From Myrica gale (Eukaryota; Streptophyta; Magnoliopsida; Fagales; Myricaceae), in contig OZ005600.1 in the NCBI GenBank assembly GCA_963930655.1, positions 13,829,501 to 13,893,500 of the forward strand: DNA of 64,000 bases, read 5' to 3'. Positions 23,801 to 34,208 of this stretch are shown piece after piece. The position numbers and the translations under genes are program-made. The first letter of the stretch is position 1, and each line of letters opens with the position of its first letter. The notes beneath the pieces are model-generated. The model had not been told where the DNA came from and searched no databases. It saw nothing but the letters and a program-made list of their open reading frames with translations.

Positions 23801-26800
23801 AGAGTTTAATTTTGTGGGTTAGGGATTTCACTTTTTGAAATCACGGGAGAAGTCACGGGAGAAGTCATGGAATGACAATTCAACCGGTCCGCTTGAAAAT
23901 CAAAAGACATGCAGTTTGAGCACATGCGGTTTGGGACATTTTGTTTGGAGAAATGCTAGGCATCCCGCTCCCGTCCCGCCCGCGTCCCGCTGGCTGACGT
24001 GGAGCGGGGCCCAGCATTTCTCTTTGCCGCGCACTTCTACCCCGACGATTTATCTGCCAAATTCAAATAAAACAAATAAAACCCTCCCGATTAAAATAGC
24101 TGAAATCCCTACCCTCTCTTCCTCATTTGAAGCAACGAAACCAAATCCCCTCATTTCTCCAGACCTGGCTTCTCCCTCGTCCCGATCTCTCTCCAAGGAA
24201 AGCACCCTCATTTGAAGAAAGCAACAAAGACCGGGCTTCTCCCTCATCCCTCTAATTTTCGGTAAGCCTGTACTTGAGTCCTTGACGAATTTCAAGCCCA
24301 TGTGATATGGTTCCAATCCCATAATTATTCGTTTCTCTGTGTTCTGTTCTGAGAGACAGATATGAGTAGCGGATTGGGAGACAGATTCGTTTCTCTAATT
24401 TTCTTACTGTTGTGTTTGGATAGATATAACTTGTGGGCGGAAGCGAGAGAGAGAGAAGAGAGAGTGAGTGAGAGCCTTTTGATTTGAAATTTTCCTCTGC
24501 GCTGGGAGTTCGGGCATGGCCGCTTGTTGGCTAAGGACACCGCATCCTAATCCTCCTCCGCATCCTAAGCCTTTTGATTTGAAATTTTCCTCTACCGACT
24601 GCCAAGCAAGCGCAAGGTCCTTGGGGTGGTTCGAGAGAATGGAGGGAAGTTGAGGTATTGGCCGACTTGGTTTTGCGAACTAGCCATGGCTTTTAGTTGA
24701 TTCATGTTTAATAAACGGTCATGATTTCCACGTTAGCATTGGTCCTGCTTACTGAAAGCTTTTATCGGTTATGAACTGTTGGCTGGTGATTTCTACTATA
24801 TCCTCTGTTTCATTATGCTCAGGTGCTTGTTTATTTGATGGAGCCAAATCTAAGCTGATTGTGTGCACAACTTCCATATGCTGGAATTCAAATTCAGTTA
24901 GGATTCTATTTCTATCTTGATATCTGCAAATGGATTTGGAAGATTTCCCATCAGTTGTATGCAAGGGATAACAGATAAAAACGAGATTGATCACTTTCTA
25001 CTCAAAAACTGTGCCATGATCAGTTCAAGGAGGGAGCTTTGCGAGAATTGTTCTTTGCCTTTGGTCTCAGAAAGAGTTAAAGCATGTAACCAATCGCACA
25101 GAAATTTTACAGTGCATTTTGGTAGTTGGAAATGTTGTATGTGGAATTTTGGACGTGTTTGCTATATATAGCATGATACTATAGTTGGTGTAGCTATGAG
25201 AGATTCCAGTAATGGGCACTGGGCAGTGAAGGAAGCATCTTCTCCTCTATCTTTTCATCTTATTGTTCTGTTTGTTTCTCTTAGGAGTACTTGTTCCTTA
25301 GTCACTGGTAGAAATCACTTCCTAGGACTTATTTTCTTTCTTATTATCAAGAGGAATCTTCATTGAAATTTATTTTACTCACAGAGATGTATTTCGACAG
25401 AGGCAACTTCTATGACTTTACCTCCCTTGGTGAGTATACTTCCGCTTTGATTACAAGCTGTCAAAAACTTCATTTGCTTTCAGTTTGTTTTTCTTGTCAA
25501 CTATCAGTCTGAAGTTTAAAAATTTGCGAGCAAATCAATTTGACAGGTTTATTTTCTTTTATTGCTCTTGTTTATAGTTCGTGAACTGGATGTTCCTGGA
25601 GATATATATGAGAAGAAAACCTATCCATTTGAATTCTCCACGGTTGAAATGCCATATGAGACATATAATGGGGTTCATGTGAGGCTTAGGTAAGGTATTT
25701 ATCATACGTAAACTTTTATTGCCAACTGTGTATTATACAATGGGGTTCATGTGAGGCTTAGGTAAGTTATTTACCATATATAAGCTTTCATTGCCCACCT
25801 GTGCATTATACTTTCTGTTAGTATCTCCTTTGTGATTGGCACGTTTACCTTTGGCTACTTCTCGCTATAAAGATTATTTGAGTGCTTGAAGATATGTTGA
25901 CTAAAATAGCAATGCTTCATTCACCCTTTTCCTATGCTTTCATAGGGGGTTACCTACTTTATAATCTGTCAACAATGTGTTAGGCTAGTAGCCCCATCCC
26001 CTTTCCCTTTCTTAAGAGCTAATTAAATGCACCAGCATCCTTTCACTTTTTGAAAGATCTAAAATATATAAGTATAGGTGTGGCAGAAGGTTTGTTTTCC
26101 TTTTCGTTATATGTATGAAATTTGGAATACTTTTATGCATGTTTTGATCTAGAGTCCCCTTGTAGTTAATTTGGTGTGTCATGTTTCTCTGGGCAGCGTT
26201 CCAATCCAGGAAAGTGAAAGGTTGTCACCATTGAACAGATTGAGGCTTTTCTAAGAAGTCAGTGACGTTTTATGCTCTGACGTTTATTTTGTTATATTTG
26301 TGTATGTATGTAATGCGCATTATTTGAAGTCGGTGACGTTTTATGCTCTCTTGTGTCCTTGTTATGGTAGGGAAAGGTTTTGCAAGGGGCAGAATGAAGT
26401 TGTGCCTGGGGAAGCCTGCGGATCAAAGTGTTATGGTTGTAAAGTTCTTGGGCACTTTCACTGGGCTGGGAGACGCAGAGAGGCTTCATCATTATTTTGC
26501 TGAAGCCAAGCGTGGGAGACGCAGAGAGGCTTCATCTTTTTCCATTTTTTTCCCTAAGGAAATTCCCTAAACCCCATTGTACAGGAATGTTGTGAACATA
26601 TAATAATACATGATGCACATTCAATCAAGATCTATAACTTGCAGTTCACAGAGGAACACCTAATCCACCAGTCCGATTTGCATCAGGAACATATAAAAGA
26701 ACAAAAACAATCGCCATTCCAATTTGCATCAGGAACACCTAATCCACCAGTCAAGAAAATAACTTGCAGTTGCATCCGGTATTTCAGCAACTCGAGCTGC

Positions 26801-29800
26801 TTCAGCAATTTGGAGCACCATCACAGCTCTGCATAATCAAAAGGTGGATGACAGATCCCAAAGAATGTCCAATGCCAAATGTAGGAAGATCTTGTATCTG
26901 CATAATTAAGAATTTTCAGCCTAACTATTTGGTTTTAGTTAAATAATTCCTAGTTCTACAAAATTATAATAAAACTCATTGTTTCCTGTAGAAACCGATA
27001 ACACCTATCAAATTTGAACTGGACCTCATCTGCAATAAAGAAGTGATCAAATCCACTAGCATATGGAGTTGCAATCACCAATACACCCCTACATCACAAA
27101 AAGAGGTTTCATAATTAATTTTGTTAATTCCCCATAATAGACAGTTCAACAAGAATCCATTGGCAGAGGATTAGCATAGAGAAGAAGTTGATCATAAATA
27201 TCATGAAATAAATACAAAATAATGCCAGATTATAAAGATATTGGCATGCAGCAGCACCATAAAATCGGTCAAAGCACATTACTACCAACCAATGTTCGAG
27301 AACCCATGCTCCCTGAGATAACCAAAGGACAGATATTTCATAATGCTACACGGAATATCTTTCTAAAAAAAGATATAAGAAAGAAGAAAAAGTACATAAG
27401 CTGCTATTGCGGGCTGTCCTAGGATTTGCTAAAAGATTTGAGCTAAGAAAGTCAACTCAACTCAAGTCAATTCAACTCAAGCCTTTATACCTACTGATCA
27501 TGGTCAGTAACAAAACTTCTTCCCCAAACTAAGAGCGATTGGTTACATGCTTTAACTCTTTCTGAGACCAAAGGCAAAGAACAATTCTTGCAAAGCTCCC
27601 TCCTTGAGCTGATCATGGCACAGTTTTTGAGTAGAAAGTGATCAATCTCGTTTTTATCTGTTATCAATTGCATACAACTGATGGGAAATCTTCCAAATCC
27701 ATTTGCAGATATCAAGATAGAAATAGAATCCTAACTGAATTTGAATTCCAACATATGGAAGTTGTGCACACAATCAGCTTAGATTTGGCTCCATCAAATA
27801 AACAAGCACCTGAGCATAATGAAACAGAGGATATAGTAGAAATCACCAGCCAACAGTTCATAACCGATAAAAGCTTTCAGTAAGCAGGACCAATGCTAAC
27901 GTGGAAATCATGACCGTTTATTAAACATGAATCAACTAAAAGCCATGGCTAGTTCGCAAAACCAAGTCGGCCAATACCTCAACTTCCCTCCATTCTCTCG
28001 AACCACCCCAAGGACCTTGCGCTTGCTTGGCAGTCGGTAGAGGAAAATTTCAAATCAAAAGGCTTAGGATGCGGTGTCCTTAGCCAACAAGCGGCCATGC
28101 CCGAACTCCCAGCGCAGAGGAAAATTTCAAATCAAAAGGCTCTCACTCACTCTCTCTTCTCTCTCTCTCGCTTCCGCCCACAAGTTATATCTATCCAAAC
28201 ACAACAGTAAGAAAATTAGAGAAACGAATCTGTCTCCCAATCCGCCACTCATATCTGTCTCTCAGAACAGAACACAGAGAAACGAATAATTATGGGATTG
28301 GAACCATATCACATGGGCTTGAAATTCGTCAAGGACTCAAGTACAGGCTTACCGAAAATTAGAGGGATGAGGGAGAAGCCCGGTCTTTGTTTCTTTCTTC
28401 AAATGAGGGTGCTTTCCTTGGAGAGAGATCGGGACGAGGGAGAAGCCAGGTCAGGAGAAATGAGGGGATTTGGTTTCGTTGCTTCAAATGAGGAAGAGAG
28501 GGTAGGGATTTCAGCTATTTTAATCGGGAGGGTTTTATTTGTTTTATTTGAATTTGGCAGATAAATCGTCGGGGTAGAAGTGCGCGGCAAAGAGAAATGC
28601 TGGGCCCCGCTCCACGTCAGCCAGCGGGACGCGGGCGGGACGGGAGCGGGATGCCTAGCATTTCTCTTTTGTTTGAGTGTGCTGGGCCCCGCTCCACGTC
28701 AGCCCAGCGGGACTTGGGCGGGACGTGGGCGGGATGCCCAGCATTCCTCCTAAGGTAATGCCATTATCTGACGTAAAAAGAAAGATCAGTTCTAGACATC
28801 TAAAAACCCCGGCAAGCAGAAGTGATTTTCGCTCTCCAAAAATAACCTTATGACATTAGCCAAACCAGTACCTATATCAGCAATTCCAGCTATTTGAGTT
28901 AATTTCAGGATATTCCAGTATGTAAAAGGGTACCTATATCATATTTTGCTACGCGGACAAAGAGGTTTCGACCACCATTGGCGTACTCCTCTCGGAGATT
29001 ATTTGGATTCTCGCTCCAAGTCCAGCAGACGTTGTTCTTCGTTGTGAAGTCACCTCTTAGCGTGCTGGTTTTAGCGGCCTCATATGAATAAGCCTTGCAC
29101 TGGCACTCCTTGAGGCACAAGTTTCTGCATTCCGTCTCATCTTTTGCCGGAAAGTCTTTGCCCGGGCTGCTTACTTTCATCATCTTTAAGCTCAAGAAAG
29201 TGTCGCGCTCGCATGATGTGGAATATCCAGTGCACCCATCAGAAAATTCTCCAGAATTCCACTTCTCCGGGTTACTAGGCTTGAACCCCGGCAAACATCT
29301 GCATATAGAACTACTGCCCCTGTTTTTAATATTGCAGCTGCCAAATTTACCACAAACATTATAAACGCTACAGTCGTCCTGAAGCCAGTTCCGAAACTCT
29401 AAATTCCCAGTGTAATTCATCACTAACCTTGTGTAATTATAATCAGGCAGCCTTGCTGACTTTAAGGATTTGAAATATTTGGTATTGTTAAGATTATTGA
29501 TGTTCATGCTGAAACCTGACAACAAGTAAGCTACGGCATATGGGATTTCATCCCAACTCGAGAACTTATCTGGGATCCGGCTTCTCCAGTAATCGACCGG
29601 TTTTTTTGAGATAACGTAGTGGCCCTCTGCTTGATTTTGGTTAAGAGTGAAATCGCCAGTTCCCGGGTCACCATGGCCTACCCATGAAGTCAATGTCAGG
29701 CTTTCGTCCATGGTCATACCCGGAAGAAATGTATCAGTTGGATTCTTAAAGCTCATCCAGAGACTCTTCTCCAACGACTGATCATCGCTTAAGACCAGGT

Positions 29801-30290
29801 TTCCAGAATCCATGAGCTTCACAGTCCGACTCGTAGGCGAGGTTCTCTCAAGATCATGTGTAGACCAATAATCATCTCCAGTTTTGAAGTCCCATACCTT
29901 GAGGTTGCCATCCTCTGCAATTCCAAAAACAGCATTGGAACCGTTAAACACGGGCTTATCTCTGTTGGCAACCCATACAACTGTATCTGGATCCCAGTCG
30001 TACCATATGCCGACGAACTTTCGGGGCCTAGAGCTTCCCCTAGCCGTAAAGAACCCCAGTACAAAGTTTCCGCCAGAGGAGACAAGAGTCGTTCCATTGT
30101 CCATAATCCACTCGCCCGGGTTCAATATATATTTAGCACAGCAACTTACATGACAGAAACACAAGATGTATATGAGGCAGAAGAAGATGGAAAACGGCAA
30201 GCAATTTGAAGACAACCTTCGGTTGATTTTTGTTCTTTGGCTTAGCATTGCAGAAGAATGTGCTTGTAATTTTCTTTCCCATTTCAGCAT
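17892..30290 (-). CDS. G-type lectin S-receptor-like Ser/Thr kinase, copy B
   Basis: Exons on the minus strand: 28934-30290, 22110-22565, 20556-20708, 20219-20430, 18924-19134, 18562-18799, 18307-18457, 17892-18218, joining to 3105 nt (1034 codons plus stop) with consistent phases. Predicted order: signal peptide (hydrophobic [14 protein letters not shown], residues ~33-46), bulb-type lectin, S-locus glycoprotein, PAN (exon 1 to ~452), a cysteine-rich GUB_WAK-like domain (~453-604), membrane span ([19 protein letters not shown]), then kinase with [12 protein letters not shown], invariant Lys in [20 protein letters not shown] and SPEYAL. It should be a plasma-membrane receptor kinase; family members are tied to defence or stress sensing, and the ligand is unknown. 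Oddities: intron 1 is ~6.4 kb because of nested MULEs, intron 2 holds a hAT remnant, intron 4 a LINE piece; exon 1 lacks ~13 residues present in C before DDCSVYN. A second Met 14 codons downstream is a plausible alternative start. Confidence 0.88.
19465..19641 (+). mobile_element. 5'-truncated LINE insertion in intron 4 of copy B
   Basis: The insert ends with CTTGTCAATGAAGTATTGCT followed by an A-rich tail, as plant L1 LINE 3' ends do. Direct repeats GACATTAAG flank it at 19456-19464 and 19642-19650. The matching intron of copy C (about 40265) has one copy of the site and no insert, which confirms insertion after the duplication. Confidence 0.75.
20870..21930 (+). mobile_element. hAT remnant in intron 2 of copy B, with transposase dimerisation fragment
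   Basis: Copy C lacks this ~1.06-kb block at its matching intron (about 41455). The left end has GGTAGGCAAGGTTAGGC...CCTAAGGCCC and the right end GCCTAAGGCCCCAAAATTGT, inverted CCTAAGGCCC-type ends seen in plant hAT relatives of the TTF-zinc-finger class. A frame at 21669-21851 ends with [20 protein letters not shown], resembling the C-terminal tail of such transposases. The rest of the transposase is gone. Exact ends and target duplication could not be fixed. Confidence 0.6.
25386..25689 (+). pseudogene. captured VPS26 (retromer subunit) fragment, two exons plus intron
   Basis: Exon 25386-25430 encodes [14 protein letters not shown] and exon 25578-25689 encodes [20 protein letters not shown] followed by [18 protein letters not shown]. 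The intron between them (25431-25577) keeps GT/AG. This matches the middle of plant VPS26, a core retromer subunit that sorts cargo from endosomes. Only about 52 of roughly 300 residues are present and no start or later exon follows, so it is a fragment, not a working gene. Retention of the intron shows capture from genomic DNA, not from mRNA. It lies at the centre of a MULE, the usual Pack-MULE arrangement. Confidence 0.88.
25667..25811. repeat. 72-bp tandem duplication at the end of the VPS26 fragment
   Basis: The string AATGGGGTTCATGTGAGGCT at 25667 recurs at 25739, together with the splice donor and about 40 bp of intron. The duplication arose within the captured fragment and repeats the donor site. 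Confidence 0.8.
26370..26560 (+). other. second possible captured gene fragment, unrecognised
   Basis: After an AG-rich acceptor-like site, one frame reads [20 protein letters not shown] followed by [18 protein letters not shown]. The pattern loosely recalls XS-domain proteins, but I cannot confirm it. The block GGGAGACGCAGAGAGGCTTCATC is repeated at about 26470 and 26515. Its position in the MULE core beside the VPS26 fragment makes a second capture plausible. Confidence 0.3.
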
Positions 30291-31346
30291 ATTGTGGTTG
30301 CTTATCAGCTATAGATGCCAGAGGCTCTGCTGATGTACCCCACATATGGCTCACCACTAATCTCAGTTATACTTTCTATATGATGAAAATAACTTCAAAA
30401 TTTTCAGGGAATATGCAAATATGGCCAGCCAAAAAAAAAAGTCATCAGATTTTTCTGTTCTATTTTTTGTTTGCTGTGAAAACAGCTTAACCGCATGGGT
30501 TTCAACACATCAAACGATTCGTTTGTTAACGGACTTGGTCAATTCGCAGGCCGCAAGTGGTTGTCTGTTTTTCTTCTTAATTTTTAAGTGACTTGAATAG
30601 GATTTGAATTGCTGCTTACATACGGGCCGGATTTTTACAGCAACTCTCACGTAATGAATGATTAACGCAATTGGAGAATATACTGAATGAAATGTTTTAG
30701 TCAAACATCATATCCAGAGGAAGCTTGCCTAATCTGCCAGTTGTCACTGATGGAATCAAGAGTACCCTTTTCTTTTTAAGTCGACAGAGATGAATTAAAG
30801 TGGCTTAATTTACTGATAAGAAGACATAAAAGTACCTTTATTTGAAAGATGTTTTAATCCTCTGGGAAAAGAAAACAAAAGAAGGAGATGGGGACCCAAA
30901 AAGAGGAACAAGAGAAATAGTGGGTAGAGCCACTCTTATAAAAGGTAAGTATGTTGCATTGATATATAGGCACAAGAAAAATAATTTAGTGCAACATAAT
31001 TCAATCCAAATACGTACTAATTAGTTCTTACCGTGGGTCAAGACCTCACATCTATCTTGAAATTTTCAAGGTGTCACATATACACAAATTCGGGAATATT
31101 TGTCAAGATACCTACACATTATTGGTCTCTTAAAAAAAGAGAGATAAATACAATTTACACTCTAAATTATTATTTCTGTCATATTGCACTAATCAACTAC
31201 TTATTTCAAAAAGATTATGTCTTTCGTAAAAATATTTTGTCAATTTGGACGAAAAGTAAAATGACAATTTTATTCTTAATTTTTTTATGGTGATATTTTA
31301 TAAGAATAAAATCATAATTTTAAAGGCTAAAAAATCAACTTCCATT
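30291..31346. promoter_or_regulatory. upstream flank of copy B
   Basis: The first ~130 bp (30291-30420) are shared with copy C, where the same sequence is cut by a large insertion near 43982 and resumes near 47085. This region should hold the promoter of copy B. I see no certain core element. Beyond 30.5 kb there is AT-rich DNA without a gene. Confidence 0.5.
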
Positions 31347-31457
31347 AAAATTTACATAACATTTTAACGAAGAATGCATGCAAAATGTTTGAGATCATTA
31401 ATAAAATTTACATAACATTTTAACGAGAATGCATGCAAAATGTTTGAGATCATTAAT
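31347..31457. repeat. 56-bp tandem duplication
   Basis: The unit AAAATTTACATAACATTTTA with the following GCATGCAAAATGTTTGAGAT is present twice, starting at 31347 and 31403. Confidence 0.85.
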
Positions 31458-32867
31458 AGTGACTGCAATGTAATAAAAATAATATTTTAGGTATAAAAGT
31501 GTCAAAGAAACTTAATTAAAGGGTACAAAATTTATTTAACTCAAAAAAGATAAGAAAATACACTTGCGGATTGTGTGACCCTTAACCAATAAATCTTTTG
31601 ATACGTTGAACTTACGCAATTAAAAAGCCATCTTAGACAATCAAAAAGCCATCAAAAGCAAAAGAAAGATGGAACAGACCATTAGTGCTAGCACTTGCCA
31701 ATCTGCACCACCACTAGTGCTATGTTACGATGTTTTATAAAAAGTGGTAAGACTTTTAAGATTTTTTATGAATTGTGAATATCTATATATGTTTGAGTTT
31801 TATAGGTTTTTGTGTAAAAGTTGATGAAATTTTTTAATAATATGTATGTTGTGTTTGGATGGGTAAAAAAAATTTGTTGGAGGTAGTGTAGATTCTCTTG
31901 GGATCAGTGAAAAGTTTATTAAAGTTTTATATACTAAAAAAATAGGGTTTTAGCAGCGGTCGGCAACCGCTGCTATAGGTTTTAACAGCGTTTTTTAGCG
32001 GCGATCGCGACCGCTGGTGAAGACCGCGATCTATAGCGGCAGTCTCGACCGCCCCCATTTACCCAAAGCGCAATTGTGTTTTTCTTTTCAGCGTTTCAGA
32101 CTGCCACCGCTATATACCCGAAAAGCAATTGTGCTTTTTTTTTGCAGCGTTTCTTGAAACGCTGCAAAAGGTATTTAGCGACGTTTGTTAAAAACGCTAC
32201 TGTAGATCAACTTTTTTCTGATTTTAAACATCTACAGCAGCGATCAGGTGACCGCCACTAAAGTTCTATGCCAACGTTTTTTTTAAAGGCCACTATATCA
32301 ATTTTAAAAACGCTGCAATAGATACATGTGTAAAAACCTACTTTTTTCTATATTTTCCTGTAATACAAATTTTATTAAAGATTTTAATTTAATTGATTGA
32401 TGCAAAAAGATAAAAGTGTAATAAAAACAAAATATATTTCACCATTGACTAAATAACCACGTCTTACAAGTTTTGCATCAAACACAAAGAAATTCTAAAA
32501 ATTTCTAAGTAGTCTAAAAACTAACAAATAATGACATTTAACAATATATAACTATAATTTTAATCCTTAGCAGCTTCAATACTTACTCTAGCATCATCTG
32601 CACCAGCACTATCTGCACCATCACCCTCACCATCAACATTGTATACAATTGCAATATTGGAAAATTAACAAACAATAGTATTTTTAACGAAGATAAAAAT
32701 AAATAAATACAAACACAAGAGCTTAGTACACAATTAAGAATAAGGACAAAAGTATTATGACTGCATACAATTTATCTTCAAACATGCAGATGGTAATGAC
32801 AACAAATAGATTACCAATAACGAACCTCACCAGTACCCTTCTTATCTTGCAAAGTGCCAACCACATC

Positions 32868-33133
32868 TAAGCACTTTTTAATGTCAGGGATTTTTGCCTG
32901 ATAACCACAAGAAATAAAAAGAGTCACCAAACTCATCATAGATCTTAATTAAGCATTTAGATGTTAGTCAGCAAGTAAATATCAATACTGAATAAACCAC
33001 ATCTAAGCACTTTTCAATGTCAGGGATTTTCGCCTGATAACCCACAAGAAATAAAAAGTGTCACCAAACTCATCATATATCCTAATTAAGCATTTAGATG
33101 TTAGTCAACAAGTAAATATCAATACTGAATAAA
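32868..33133. repeat. ~131-bp tandem duplication inside the first CACTA element
   Basis: The block beginning CCACATCTAAGCACTTTTTA and ending CAATACTGAATAAA occurs twice in a row with a few differences. Confidence 0.85.
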
Positions 33134-33606
33134 AGTTAGGCCCAAAAGTGCAATTAACACAAAGAGAGATGGCAGAAGACAGATTTTAGGAACCCACGCC
33201 CAGACATCTCGGCATTTTGGTAACCAATATTGTGATTAATACTGCTGATAAGGAGAATGACGTTCGTGTACTTTAGAATCTAAAATTCCCAAACGCTTCT
33301 AGAAGTCCTAGAGTTTATCAACACTTCCAACTCTTATTATAAGCACAAAAGACGAAGACAAAGAAAGATGTCCTAGAGTCCTAGATTTTTATATCTTTAA
33401 AAAAAATTAGCATTTTAATAAACAAGCAAACATGCTGATGGTCTAATGACAGCAAATAGATTACCAAGATCCATAATAGAAAATGGACAACTTCAAGAGA
33501 AAGAAATTTGAAAAGATAAAAAGCAAACTACCGCTATCTGAACATCCTAGAACACACACAGGAAAATAACTATCATTGCTAACAAAATAAGATATTAAGC
33601 ATTTAC

Positions 33607-34208
33607 CTCATCCATAACAAGCATAGAACAGTCTTTCAAAATGCAAACACCCTTGTTTGCAAGATCTAGGATTCTTCCAGGAGTTCCGACTAGTAGATGA
33701 GCTGGTTGATATAAACGCATGATATCATCATTTAAGCTAGTACCGCCTGTTGTAACCATAACTTGGATTTTCAAATGTGTAATAGTTGTGCAAGCAACAT
33801 GATAATAACAGCTTTTTTATATCTCACTCATGTATCAAAGAGACATACTATATTATCTTGAACAAGACCAACAAATGCTATGCAACTGGATGTATTGAGA
33901 TACTGAAGAACAAACCTTGAATAGCATTGTTATCTTGATCAACCACAATAGATAGATGCCTTGTTGCTAAATATCCACAATCAGAGTATGCAGACCTTAA
34001 TAATTCTACACCAAACAAGGTTTTTAATCTTTCACCATTTATTATTTTCCAAGCCTAAAGACCAATTTCCATCCTGAATAGTTATCTAAGAAAGTATGTG
34101 GCAACAATTCGATCACATGACAACTCATTGCAAAAGCATTCAAGGTCATACCTCAGTTCTATAGCGTGTATCAGCTGGCGGTATCTTTACTCTTGCCTTC
34201 CAATCTTG
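33607..34208 (-). pseudogene. captured exons of a DHH1/RH6-RH8-RH12-type DEAD-box RNA helicase
   Basis: On the minus strand, in family order: 34208-34152 encodes QDWKARVKIPPADTRYRTE with a GT donor; ~33945-33916 encodes DQDNNAIQ with a GT donor; and 33790-33607 encodes [39 protein letters not shown] and [11 protein letters not shown] with a GT donor. The last includes motifs Ib (TPGR) and II (DE-box start, VMDE). This matches plant DHH1-type helicases, which act in P-bodies and mRNA decapping. The exon with the Walker A motif (AxxGxGKT) and all exons after VMDE are missing, so it cannot work. Introns are retained, so it was captured as genomic DNA by the CACTA element. Confidence 0.85.

Larger units (their letters stand above)
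23948..28666. mobile_element. nested Pack-MULE, 4.7 kb (TSD TTTTGTTTG), carrying a VPS26 fragment
   Basis: The ends GAGAAATGCTAGGCATCCCG and the reverse complement are flanked by identical 9-bp TTTTGTTTG at 23939-23947 and 28667-28675, so this element jumped into the right arm of the outer MULE. It has very long inverted arms: 23948-25097 pairs with 27535-28666 at high identity over about 1.1 kb. The centre (25098-27534) holds VPS26-derived exons and another fragment. The termini resemble those of the outer MULE (GARGAATGCT-GGC..., CCCGC-rich), so the two are related families. No transposase was seen, so it moves, if at all, using a transposase supplied elsewhere. Confidence 0.92.
22739..28749. 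mobile_element. outer Mutator-like element in intron 1 of copy B (TSD CTAAGGTAA), split by a nested element
   Basis: The ends GAGGAATGCTGGGCATCCC and GGATGCCCAGCATTCCTC are perfect inverted repeats, flanked by identical 9-bp CTAAGGTAA at 22730-22738 and 28750-28758, the hallmark of Mutator insertion. Copy C has the uninterrupted site (GGCCAAGGTAATGCC, about 42345). Removing the nested element and one target copy (23948-28675) leaves a ~1.28-kb foldback-like MULE whose arms include CAAACAAAATGTCCCAAACCGCATG and the reverse complement. It has no coding sequence I recognise. It lies in the intron between the lectin/S-domain/PAN exon and the GUB_WAK-like exon, leaving both splice sites intact. 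Confidence 0.92.

Noticed and set aside
24050..28564. 90-codon frames at 24050-24322 and 28292-28564 as two genes
   Set aside because: They are the same sequence in the two inverted arms of the Pack-MULE and have no recognisable domain. The similarity comes from the repeat, not from coding constraint.
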